A DNA stretch of 8,157 bases from Bdellovibrionales bacterium (GTDB lineage: Bacteria > Bdellovibrionota > Bacteriovoracia > Bacteriovoracales > Bacteriovoracaceae), in NCBI GenBank assembly GCA_005791855.1, contig SXUH01000198.1:1-8157 (forward strand), read 5' to 3'. Shown here one piece after another: positions 1-6,215 of the stretch. The notes beneath the pieces were generated by a model, which was given only the letters and a program-made list of their open reading frames with translations, made no database searches and was not told where the DNA came from. Both the position numbers and the translations under genes were made by a program. Each line of letters opens with the position of its first letter. Position 1 is the stretch's first letter.

Positions 1-1
1 C

Positions 2-811
2 GAGGTCATCGTCCACGGCTACGAACAATGGGGCGACGATGTCGTCCTCCGCCTGAACGGCATCTTCGCCTTCGGCGTCTGGGACGCACGGGAAAAGCGC
101 CTGCTGCTGGCCAGGGACCACCTCGGCGTCAAGCCGCTCTATTACTATCACGATGAAAACCTGGTGGCCTTTGCGTCGGAACTCAAGGCGCTGTTTCTCC
201 ACCCCGGCATCGAGGCGCGCGTCGACCCCGAAGGGCTGGACCTGGCGCTGTCGTTCGGGTTCGTCCCCTCCCCCCACACGCTCTTTCATGGCATCCGCAA
301 ACTGGGGCCGGGCCACCGCCTGAACGTCTCGAAGGGACGTGTGACGACGGAGCGATACTGGCATCCCGTGCCGGATGCGCACCGTGAGCGTTCCGAGTCA
401 GACCTTGTCCCGGAGTTGACGTTCTACTTCCTGAACGCTCTCCGGAAGGCGAAGCTCCTCCCGCTCCTCAGGGACTTCGCGAAGACGGGCGGCGTCCTGA
501 GTGGCCTCTCGGCGGGGGCGATCATCATGACCGAGAACATCGAGATGGCGGCCTACCCGGAGTTCGACCGCGACGAGAACAAGGTCGGCCTCTCCAACCT
601 CAGCGCCATGAACCTCGTGAACTTCCTCTTCTTCCCGCACTTCAAGAACTCCGCGCGCTACGACGCCGCCTTCCGGAAGTACACCCGGCAGAAGTCCAAG
701 GTCATCTACGCCTGCCCGGACGGCGCGGGGATCGTCATCGACGGCGAGGAGCTCCGCTTCGTCGGCCGGTGCGTGGTCTTCGCCAAGGGCTACAAGTTCG
801 CGATGAACTAG
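2..811 (+). CDS. Chimeric ORF: AsnB glutaminase domain fused to C-terminal half of a peptidase E-like (S51) protein, 5' partial
   Basis: The frame is open from base 2, so the true start lies outside the window; the internal ATG at 164 is not the start. Residues 1-139 of the visible 269 match the class II glutamine amidotransferase domain of asparagine synthetase (glutamine-hydrolysing): LNGIFAFGVWD, LLLARDHLGVKPLYY and FASELKALF. That domain releases ammonia from glutamine. Its catalytic N-terminal Cys would be upstream of the window, and the ATP-binding synthetase domain (SGGxDS) is absent. From residue 140 (base 419) the protein reads as peptidase family S51: TFYFLNALRK, the nucleophile motif GLSAGA (Ser170, codon 509-511), FPHF with the likely catalytic His213 (638-640), and an ending in PDGAGIVIDG and FAKGYKF. 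The S51 N-terminal half is missing. Leucine codons shift from mainly ctg to mainly ctc at the junction. Neither half is a complete enzyme. This could be a gene relic or an assembly join. The domain calls are solid; the reality of the fusion is not. Confidence 0.75.
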   Translation, partial: EVIVHGYEQWGDDVVLRLNGIFAFGVWDAREKRLLLARDHLGVKPLYYYHDENLVAFASELKALFLHPGIEARVDPEGLDLALSFGFVPSPHTLFHGIRKLGPGHRLNVSKGRVTTERYWHPVPDAHRERSESDLVPELTFYFLNALRKAKLLPLLRDFAKTGGVLSGLSAGAIIMTENIEMAAYPEFDRDENKVGLSNLSAMNLVNFLFFPHFKNSARYDAAFRKYTRQKSKVIYACPDGAGIVIDGEELRFVGRCVVFAKGYKFAMN

Positions 812-826
812 GCGACCCGATCCGGG

Positions 827-1003
827 CTAGCACGACCCCGAGATGGTCCAGGCGCTTCCGGTCACGTCGATGCAGGTCCACTCGTTGATGCCATCGCAGT
901 AGCTCTCCCCGAGGGAGTTACACGTCGGGGGAGCGTAGACCTCCTCGGAGGCGAGGATCTCCCGGACGCCGCCGAAGTCGAATGTTCTTTTCGTTTCCTG
1001 CAT
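827..1003 (-). CDS. Small Cys-rich peptide, 58 aa, function unknown
   Basis: I do not recognise a family. From the ATG at 1001-1003 the product has two parts. Residues 1-27 form a polar, acidic, leader-like segment with no hydrophobic signal sequence, containing FGGVREILASEEVYAPPT. The remainder has four Cys spaced C-x7-C-x7-C-x13-C, with YCDG, EWTC and GSAWTISGSC, and ends on the last Cys. The pattern C-x3-G-x3-C-x-G-x5-C...W...C resembles single Cys-rich modules that I recall from secreted myxobacterial proteins; this is from memory and unverified. A leader, then a PP, then a Cys-rich core would also fit a ribosomal peptide precursor, but no modifying enzyme is visible nearby. A TTG at 1019-1021 would give 64 aa. 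I prefer the ATG, because neither start has a Shine-Dalgarno sequence and a promoter-like element sits just before the ATG. The gene lies 49 bp downstream of the hydrolase gene on the same strand. Its stop is 15 bp from the stop of the chimeric ORF. Confidence 0.6.
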   Translation of the reverse strand: MQETKRTFDFGGVREILASEEVYAPPTCNSLGESYCDGINEWTCIDVTGSAWTISGSC

Positions 1004-1009
1004 GGACCA

Positions 1010-1037
1010 ATCATAGATCAATCTTGGGAAAAGGCAA
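1010..1037 (-). promoter_or_regulatory. Putative sigma70-type promoter for the Cys-rich peptide gene
   Basis: Reading the minus strand, TTGCCT (1037-1032, 4 of 6 to the -35 consensus) is followed after 16 nt by TATGAT (1015-1010, 5 of 6 to the -10 consensus). The -10 box ends only 6 nt before the ATG, so a transcript would start at or next to the start codon and be leaderless. That agrees with the lack of a Shine-Dalgarno sequence. The match is by eye in a 49-bp gap and could be chance. Confidence 0.35.
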
Positions 1038-1052
1038 GGGGTAGCCGACCGG

Positions 1053-1796
1053 TTACGTGGCCAGGTCGATCTCGACGTAGAGAGGCAGGTGGTCCGAGAG
1101 GGTCTTCCAGTGCCCGTCCTTGAGCGCCACCGCCGAGAGGGGCGTGAGCTTGTGGGTGAAGATCCGGTCCAGCGAGAGGAGCGGCCTGAAGGACGGGAAG
1201 GTCGCCGGGTACCTCCCGTGGAGGGACTTGAAGACCTCCTTCGCCCCGAGCTCGCTCTCGATCACCGGAGAGACCTTCTTGTTCCAGTCGTTGAAGTCGC
1301 CCACCAGGATCCAGGGGAGGTCCCGGTCGCGGTTCAGGTGCTGGATGAGCATCTTCGTCTGGAGGTTGCGGCCCTTCTGGGTGAGGTCGAGGTGCGTGTT
1401 GGCGAGGAGGATCTCCTGGCCCGTCTGCGGGATCTGGATCCGCGCCTTGAGGAGGCCGCGGTGCTCGAAGCGGTTGGTGGAGATCACGTGGTTGGACCAG
1501 TCGACGATGGGGAACTTGCTCAGGATCGCGTTTCCGTGGTGGCCCTCGGGGTAGATGGCGTTCTTGCCGTAGGCGAAGTGGGGCCAGACGGTGTCGGCCA
1601 GGTACTCGAACTGGATGGCCGTGGCCCAGTTGGGGATCTTGCACTTCTTGTCGTCGTGGTTCCCGAGGACCTCCTGCAGGAAGAGGATGTCCGCGTTCAT
1701 CTCCCGGAGGGCCAGGCGCATCTCCTCGAGGATGAAGTCCCGGTTGGTGATGGTGAAGCCCTTGTGGATGTTGTAGGAGAGGATTCGGAGTTTCAT
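1053..1796 (-). CDS. Endonuclease/exonuclease/phosphatase (EEP) family hydrolase, YbhP-like
   Basis: This is a 247-residue metal-dependent phosphodiester or phosphomonoester hydrolase of the EEP (DNase I / exonuclease III / inositol phosphatase) fold. The full ordered motif set is visible: SYNIH (Asn9), LQE (Glu42), GHHGNAILS (about 85-93), NTHLD (Asn133, His135), GDFND (Asp167, Asn169), LDRIF (Asp210) and SDHLP (Asp235, His236). These are the metal-binding and catalytic positions of the fold. It is a single-domain protein with no signal peptide or TM segment. The ATG at 1794-1796 gives the typical EEP opening MKLRILSYNIH, three bases after the upstream clsB stop, so the two are very likely co-transcribed. 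In E. coli the EEP protein YbhP is encoded next to clsB (ybhO), which suggests a conserved partnership. The substrate (lipid, nucleic acid or other phosphodiester) cannot be read from the sequence. Confidence 0.9.
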   Translation of the reverse strand: MKLRILSYNIHKGFTITNRDFILEEMRLALREMNADILFLQEVLGNHDDKKCKIPNWATAIQFEYLADTVWPHFAYGKNAIYPEGHHGNAILSKFPIVDWSNHVISTNRFEHRGLLKARIQIPQTGQEILLANTHLDLTQKGRNLQTKMLIQHLNRDRDLPWILVGDFNDWNKKVSPVIESELGAKEVFKSLHGRYPATFPSFRPLLSLDRIFTHKLTPLSAVALKDGHWKTLSDHLPLYVEIDLAT

Positions 1797-1799
1797 TTC

Positions 1800-2936
1800 T
1801 TAGAACCAGTATTTGAAGAGGTAGAAGATCCGGGAGATGGCCCGGTGCCAGACGGGCCAGTCCTTGATGTAGTCCGCCGACACCTGCCGCTCCGGCGGGG
1901 TGAGCGCCAGGAAGTGGTCCGTGATCCTGTCGATATTTTCCTTGTTCTGGATCACAAGGTCCACCTCTAAGTCGTGGAGGAAACTCCGATGGTTCAGGTT
2001 GGTCGATCCCACGGTGGTCCAGTCGTCGATGATGTAGTTCTTGGCGTGGAGGATCGAATCCGTGTAGTGGTAGATCTTCACGCCCTTATTGATCAGGTAT
2101 GAGTGGTAGAAGTACTGCAGCCAGCGGAACACCTCGACGTCCGGCTGGGAGGAGAGGAGGATGCGCACGTCCACGCCCCGGTCGGCCGCCTTCCCGAGGG
2201 CCAAGATCATCTTACTGGTGGGGATGAAGTAGGGGGTCATGCACCAGATCCGCTTCCGGGCGTGGTTGATCTTATTCATGAAGTTCTTGTAGAAGTAGCG
2301 CTTCATGAAGAGGGTGTTGTTCAGCCGCAGGGGGGCGTACCGCCAGTTCACCACCTTCTTCAGCGTCTTCTTGTACTTCAGGTACTCCCGGAGCTTCCAG
2401 ATCTTCTTGAAGTTCAGGATGGCGAAGTTCACCTGCGGCCCCTCGACCCGGGCCCCCATGTCCTTCCACGGATGGCCCGAGTGGTACCGCGTGGGTTCGC
2501 CGGTGAAGTTGAAGCTCCCGGTGTACATGATCCGGCCATCGATGATGATGATCTTCCGGTGGTCCCGGACGTTGAGCCGCATGAGCCGGTTGGCGAAGAT
2601 CTGCCACTTCTTCTTGTAGGTCACGTCTCCGTAGTAGGGGTGGTAGAAGGGGAGCGGGTTGTACATCTTCACGGGGATCTTCGCCGCCTCGAAGAGCTTG
2701 TGGAGCCGGTTGAAGAAGGTGTAGCTCCCCACCCCGTCGACGATGATCTGGACCTCCACCCCGCGCGCCTTCGCGGCCAGGATGTGCCGGGCGATGAGGT
2801 CCCCGAGGGTGTCGTCGTTGAACATGTAGATCTCGATCAGGAGCTCGGCCTTCGCCTGGTCGATGTCCGACAAGAGTCGATCGAAGTACTGGTCTCCGTC
2901 CGTGAAGATCTCTTCTTTGTCCCAGGTTAAAAGCAT
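1800..2936 (-). CDS. clsB: Cardiolipin synthase B-type phospholipase D family protein
   Basis: The 378-residue protein has two HKD (phospholipase D) half-domains. The first has H126-x-K128-x4-D133 followed by GSFNFTG; the second has H297-x-K299-x4-D304 followed by GSTNLNHRS. Cardiolipin synthases of this superfamily join two phosphatidyl donors at the membrane, via a phosphohistidine-type intermediate, to make cardiolipin. Like E. coli ClsB, it lacks the two N-terminal TM helices of ClsA and starts directly before the first PLD domain. The ATG at 2934-2936 has only a weak upstream GGA, but the frame begins right at the conserved domain. It is the first gene of a two-gene unit with the EEP hydrolase 3 bp downstream, and it is divergent from the PilT gene across a 90-bp AT-rich gap. 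Another PLD activity, such as phosphatidyl transfer to other alcohols, cannot be excluded. Confidence 0.88.
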   Translation of the reverse strand: MLLTWDKEEIFTDGDQYFDRLLSDIDQAKAELLIEIYMFNDDTLGDLIARHILAAKARGVEVQIIVDGVGSYTFFNRLHKLFEAAKIPVKMYNPLPFYHPYYGDVTYKKKWQIFANRLMRLNVRDHRKIIIIDGRIMYTGSFNFTGEPTRYHSGHPWKDMGARVEGPQVNFAILNFKKIWKLREYLKYKKTLKKVVNWRYAPLRLNNTLFMKRYFYKNFMNKINHARKRIWCMTPYFIPTSKMILALGKAADRGVDVRILLSSQPDVEVFRWLQYFYHSYLINKGVKIYHYTDSILHAKNYIIDDWTTVGSTNLNHRSFLHDLEVDLVIQNKENIDRITDHFLALTPPERQVSADYIKDWPVWHRAISRIFYLFKYWF

Positions 2937-3026
2937 AGTTGATCGATTCCGTCGGAGGTTAGAATTTTCTCATCTTTATTCCAATATACACGATAAGTTA
3001 GAATATTTTTAGTAAATGAGAAACCC
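2937..3026. promoter_or_regulatory. Divergent AT-rich intergenic region between clsB and the PilT-family gene
   Basis: This 90-bp gap is about one third G+C (29 of 90 by my count), against strongly GC-rich flanks, and must hold the promoters of both divergent units. The 8-mer GTTAGAAT occurs twice in direct orientation (2958-2965 and 2997-3004), each followed by a T-rich run. TAGAAT within each copy is one mismatch from a -10 box. TTGATC (2939-2944) lies 15 bp before the first copy. No convincing -35 box precedes the second. On the minus strand TATATT (2988-2983) is a possible -10 for clsB, without a good -35. The exact promoter positions are unresolved. Confidence 0.4.
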
Positions 3027-4124
3027 ATGGCACTAACCAGAGAAGCATTCATCAATCTTATCCGCTCCGCGGCAGCGTCGAACGTGAGTGATATCCATCT
3101 GAGAACAGATGAGAAGCCGTGCTTCCGGATGCGCGGGGACCTCATCCAGGTGAAGCTCGATCCGCTCACCAACGATGACATGAAGATGGTCTGCGGGCAG
3201 ATGATCAAGGACCAGGCCGTCCTGAGCAAGCTCGACACCATCAAGGAGCACGACGGATCCTTCTCCATCCCAAAGGTGTGCCGGGTCCGCTACAACCTCA
3301 TGCGCTACCAGGGGAAGCTGGGCCTGATCCTCCGGCTCATCAGCGACAAGATCCCGACCACCGAAGAGCTGAAGCTCCCGGAGGTGATCAACAAGATCGC
3401 CGGCGCCAACGCGGGCCTGGTCCTCGTGACCGGCGCCACCGGGTCGGGGAAGAGCTCCACCCTCGCGGCCATGATCAACTACATCAACAGGACGGCCGCC
3501 TCCCACATCCTGACCCTCGAGGACCCGGTGGAGTACGTCCACACGCCGATCAAGTCGCGGATCACGCAACGGGAGATCGGCCAGGACACCTCGGACTTCA
3601 ACTCCGCCCTCCGGTCCGCCCTCCGGCAGGACCCGGACATCATCCTCATCGGAGAGATGCGAGACGCGGAGACGATCTCCATCGCCCTCAAGGCCGCGGA
3701 GACGGGCCACCTGGTCTTCGGGACGGTCCACACCACCGACGCCCTCAGCACCATTGGCCGACTCATCTCCATGTTCCCGCCGGAAGAGCAGAGCGTGGTG
3801 CGGACGCGGATCTCCGACAACCTCCACGCGACCATCTCCCAGCGACTGCTGAAGACGGTGGACGGAAAGGGGAGGGTCGCGGCGCAGGAAATCATGATCA
3901 ACAACCCCGGGATCAAGGAGGCCATCCTCGACCCGCAGAAGACCAAAGAGATCTACACCTACATCGAAAAGGGCCGGAACACGTCCGGGGCCCAGAGCTT
4001 TGACCAACATATCACGAGCCTTTATAAAGAGGGTTTGATATCAATGGATGAAGCGAAAGCAAATGCCACCAAGCCCGAGGACTTCGAAAGGAACCTCATG
4101 TTCGGCAACAACTCCGACGACTAG
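3027..4124 (+). CDS. pilT: Type IV pilus retraction ATPase, PilT/PilU family
   Basis: This is a hexameric secretion-superfamily ATPase that drives pilus depolymerisation at the inner-membrane base, powering twitching motility or DNA uptake. The 365 residues carry the family signature in order: an N-terminal PAS-like domain opening with SDIHLR (21-26), Walker A GATGSGKS (136-143), Asp box ILTLEDPVEYVH (161-172), Walker B DPDIILIGE (202-210) and His box TGHLVFGTVHTTDA (226-239). The length is typical. The C-terminal AIRNLIRE motif of classical PilT is altered: the equivalent stretch near 294-316 reads NPGIKEAILDPQ and continues to IEKG. It may therefore be a PilT2- or PilU-like paralogue. The ATG at 3027 follows only a weak GAGAA. 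No other pilus gene is in the window; the next gene (LtaS-like) starts 27 bp downstream and is probably co-transcribed. Family membership is secure, the exact subtype is not. Confidence 0.93.
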   Translation: MALTREAFINLIRSAAASNVSDIHLRTDEKPCFRMRGDLIQVKLDPLTNDDMKMVCGQMIKDQAVLSKLDTIKEHDGSFSIPKVCRVRYNLMRYQGKLGLILRLISDKIPTTEELKLPEVINKIAGANAGLVLVTGATGSGKSSTLAAMINYINRTAASHILTLEDPVEYVHTPIKSRITQREIGQDTSDFNSALRSALRQDPDIILIGEMRDAETISIALKAAETGHLVFGTVHTTDALSTIGRLISMFPPEEQSVVRTRISDNLHATISQRLLKTVDGKGRVAAQEIMINNPGIKEAILDPQKTKEIYTYIEKGRNTSGAQSFDQHITSLYKEGLISMDEAKANATKPEDFERNLMFGNNSDD

Positions 4125-4142
4125 GCCCGGGGCCCGGCATCC

Positions 4143-4148
4143 GAGGGA
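4143..4148 (+). promoter_or_regulatory. Ribosome binding site of the LtaS-like gene
   Basis: GAGGGA lies 3 nt before the ATG at 4152, with its GAGG core 5 nt from the start. This supports that start and independent translation of the gene after the PilT-family stop at 4124. Confidence 0.55.
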
Positions 4149-4151
4149 CTC

Positions 4152-6215
4152 ATGAACCTGTCATTCAGACATTTCTACTGGCGTTGGGTGAAGAACCAGG
4201 TCCTGCTCTTCCTGATCTTCGTCCTCCTCCTCCTCCTGGCCCGGTCCTCCTTCGCGCTCTACTTCGGAGACCTCGCGACCCTCCGGTCGAACCTCCCCGA
4301 GCTCCGGAAGGCCTTCTTCCTGGGCCTGCGCTACGACCTCATGCCGCTGGCCTACGTCAACGCCCTCCCGTTCATCCTCCTGAACCTCGCCTTCTTCGTC
4401 CCCGGGAAGCGGACCATCAAGCTCGTGCGCTTCCTCACCGTGGCCCTCCTCTACCTGGGCTACCTCCTCGTGGCCTGGGTCTGGGTCTTCGACTACAGCT
4501 TCTACTCCTACTTCCAGGACCACCTGAACATCCTCTTCTTCGGCTTCTTCGAAGACGACACCCGGGCGGTGCTCACCTCCATCTGGAAGAACTACAACCT
4601 CCCCCTGTGGCTCACCCTCATCTTCTTCCTCCACTACGGGTTCTTCCGCTTCGTGAAGTTCCTCTTCTCCCCGTTCGAGTTCGATCTGAAGAGCAGGGTG
4701 AAGCCCGTCAAGGTCGTCCTCTGCCTCCTCACCGGAGTCGGGGCGCTGGCCTTCATGGGCCGCGGGAACTTCACCCGCCTCCCGCTCTCCCTCGAGGACG
4801 CCCACATCAGCCAGAACGAATTCATCAACGAGGTCGCCCTCAACGGTGTCCTGACCTTCAACCGGGCCCTGAAGATCCGGAAGACCTTCGGGGTGGCCCA
4901 GTTCGACTACCTCCGGGACTACAAGTTCCGGGACTGGCAGGAGGCCTACCGGGTTCTCCGCGGGACGGAGCCGGCGGGGGACCTCCGGAGTTCGCTCCGG
5001 TCGAAGACGGAGGCGAAGACCACCTTCGGCGCCCTGAAGCCCCACACGGTGCTGGTGGTGATGGAGAGCTTCGGGAGCTTCTGGAACGAGAAGGATTCAC
5101 CCGAGTTCCAGCTCCTGGGAGAGCTCAAGGAGCACTTCGAAAGCGGGCTGCTCTTCAAGAACTTCCTCCCCGCCGACAACGGCACCATCGGGAGCATCGT
5201 CTCCGTGGCCACCTCTCTGGTGACCAGACCCGGGGCCCGCTACCTCTCCGAGTCCCAGTTCATGAAGACGCCGCTCTCGTCCTCCGGCCACCTCCCGTTC
5301 AAGGAGAGCGGCTACGACACCCACTTCATCTACGGCGGGAAGCTCGGCTGGCGCGACCTCGGGAAGTACCTGGACGTGCAGGCCTACGACCACCTCTGGG
5401 GCGCGGACGAGATCCGGGAAGCCATGCCGGAGCTCAACAACTTCTCCGACCGGGACCTCGGCAACGAATGGGGCGTCTTCGACGAGTACCTCTACTCCTT
5501 CATCGACGAGCAGATCCGGACGGCCACGAGGCCCCAGTTCTTCCTGGTGCTCACGACCTCGAACCACCCGCCCTTCGAGTACCCGTCGTCGTACAATCCG
5601 CTTCCGATGAACCTCACCCCGGAGGTGCTCGAGACCCTCACCATCGACGCCGACCTCGCGAAGAAGCGCTTCCTGGGCTTCCAGTACGCCAACCAGAAGA
5701 TGGGGGAGTTCCTGACACGGATCCGCACCTCGCCGATGAAGGACAAGGTGGTGGTCGCCCTCACCGGGGACCACAGCTTCTGGATCGCCAAGGGCGTGGG
5801 GCACCCGGAGGAGTTCCGTCGCTACGCCGTCCCGTTCTACCTCTCCATCCCGGAGCGCGCGAGGCCCGCGGGAGTGGACACCTCGAAGTTCGGCTCCCAC
5901 GAGGACATCTTCCCCACGCTCTACAACCTCGTGCTCCCGAACCAGGAGTACGTGAAGCTAGGAGAGAACCTCCTCTCCGAGGAGTCCTTCGCCATGAACA
6001 CCTCCGGGCTCCTCGCGGGGAAGGCTGGAGCTTTCCACCACGACCGGTTCTGGAAGTGGAAGGACGGGGAGGCCCAGCTTCTGGAAGAAGCGTCTCAGAC
6101 CGAGGAGCTCCAGGGCCTGCGCCGGCGCTCCCAGGCCCTGATCAGCCTCACCGACCAGTTCCTCCGGGAAGAAACGAAGCGTAGGAAGCCTGTCGAAGGA
6201 AGTGATCAGCAATAA
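4152..6215 (+). CDS. LTA synthase-like sulfatase-fold membrane transferase
   Basis: The 687-residue protein has an N-terminal membrane part with about five TM segments (near 17-38, 66-84, 94-112, 149-168 and 186-203), then a linker and an extracytoplasmic alkaline-phosphatase/sulfatase-fold domain from about residue 297. Active-site features match the LtaS/MdoB family: VVMESFG (metal ligand Glu305), ADNGTIGS (nucleophile Thr345), EWGVFDE (439-445), TTSNHPPF (His472) and TGDHSFW (Asp540, His541). Such enzymes move phosphoglycerol or phosphoethanolamine head groups from phospholipids onto lipoteichoic acid, periplasmic glucans or other glycans. In a Gram-negative host an MdoB-like modification of periplasmic or surface glycans is more likely than true LTA synthesis; that is inference. 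The last 60 residues are charged and predicted helical. The 3' end overlaps convergent aroC by 68 bp. It follows the PilT-family gene by 27 bp, with no terminator between them. Confidence 0.9.
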   Translation: MNLSFRHFYWRWVKNQVLLFLIFVLLLLLARSSFALYFGDLATLRSNLPELRKAFFLGLRYDLMPLAYVNALPFILLNLAFFVPGKRTIKLVRFLTVALLYLGYLLVAWVWVFDYSFYSYFQDHLNILFFGFFEDDTRAVLTSIWKNYNLPLWLTLIFFLHYGFFRFVKFLFSPFEFDLKSRVKPVKVVLCLLTGVGALAFMGRGNFTRLPLSLEDAHISQNEFINEVALNGVLTFNRALKIRKTFGVAQFDYLRDYKFRDWQEAYRVLRGTEPAGDLRSSLRSKTEAKTTFGALKPHTVLVVMESFGSFWNEKDSPEFQLLGELKEHFESGLLFKNFLPADNGTIGSIVSVATSLVTRPGARYLSESQFMKTPLSSSGHLPFKESGYDTHFIYGGKLGWRDLGKYLDVQAYDHLWGADEIREAMPELNNFSDRDLGNEWGVFDEYLYSFIDEQIRTATRPQFFLVLTTSNHPPFEYPSSYNPLPMNLTPEVLETLTIDADLAKKRFLGFQYANQKMGEFLTRIRTSPMKDKVVVALTGDHSFWIAKGVGHPEEFRRYAVPFYLSIPERARPAGVDTSKFGSHEDIFPTLYNLVLPNQEYVKLGENLLSEESFAMNTSGLLAGKAGAFHHDRFWKWKDGEAQLLEEASQTEELQGLRRRSQALISLTDQFLREETKRRKPVEGSDQQ

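Noticed and set aside
2..1003. Reading the AsnB fragment, S51 peptidase and Cys-rich peptide as a lasso-type or other peptide biosynthetic cluster
   Set aside because: The AsnB part is an ordinary glutaminase domain without its synthetase domain, both enzyme halves are truncated, and the peptide is on the opposite strand, so there is no intact maturation enzyme to support a cluster.
1089..1970. Long open frame opposite the EEP and clsB genes
   Set aside because: It is a Val/Glu/Leu/Arg-rich antisense shadow, spans two real genes and their junction, and has no recognisable motif.
3016..3036. Six-codon mini-ORF (ATG to TAA) overlapping the start of the PilT-family gene
   Set aside because: It has no Shine-Dalgarno sequence and no attenuator-like structure, and such a short frame is expected by chance.
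3033..4010. 325-codon antisense frame opposite the PilT-family gene
   Set aside because: Low-complexity Asp/Gly/Val/Arg composition typical of the complement of GC-rich codons; the plus-strand gene has complete ATPase motifs.
4124..4137. GC-only near-palindrome right after the PilT-family stop, considered as a terminator
   Set aside because: There is no T-run and no loop of useful size, and it sits in a 27-bp gap between co-directional genes.
4184..6184. Very long alternative plus-strand frame (666 codons) inside the LtaS-like gene
   Set aside because: It is a GC-rich shadow: the translation is dominated by Pro, Arg, Gly and Leu with no domain, while the overlapping frame has full TM and active-site motifs.
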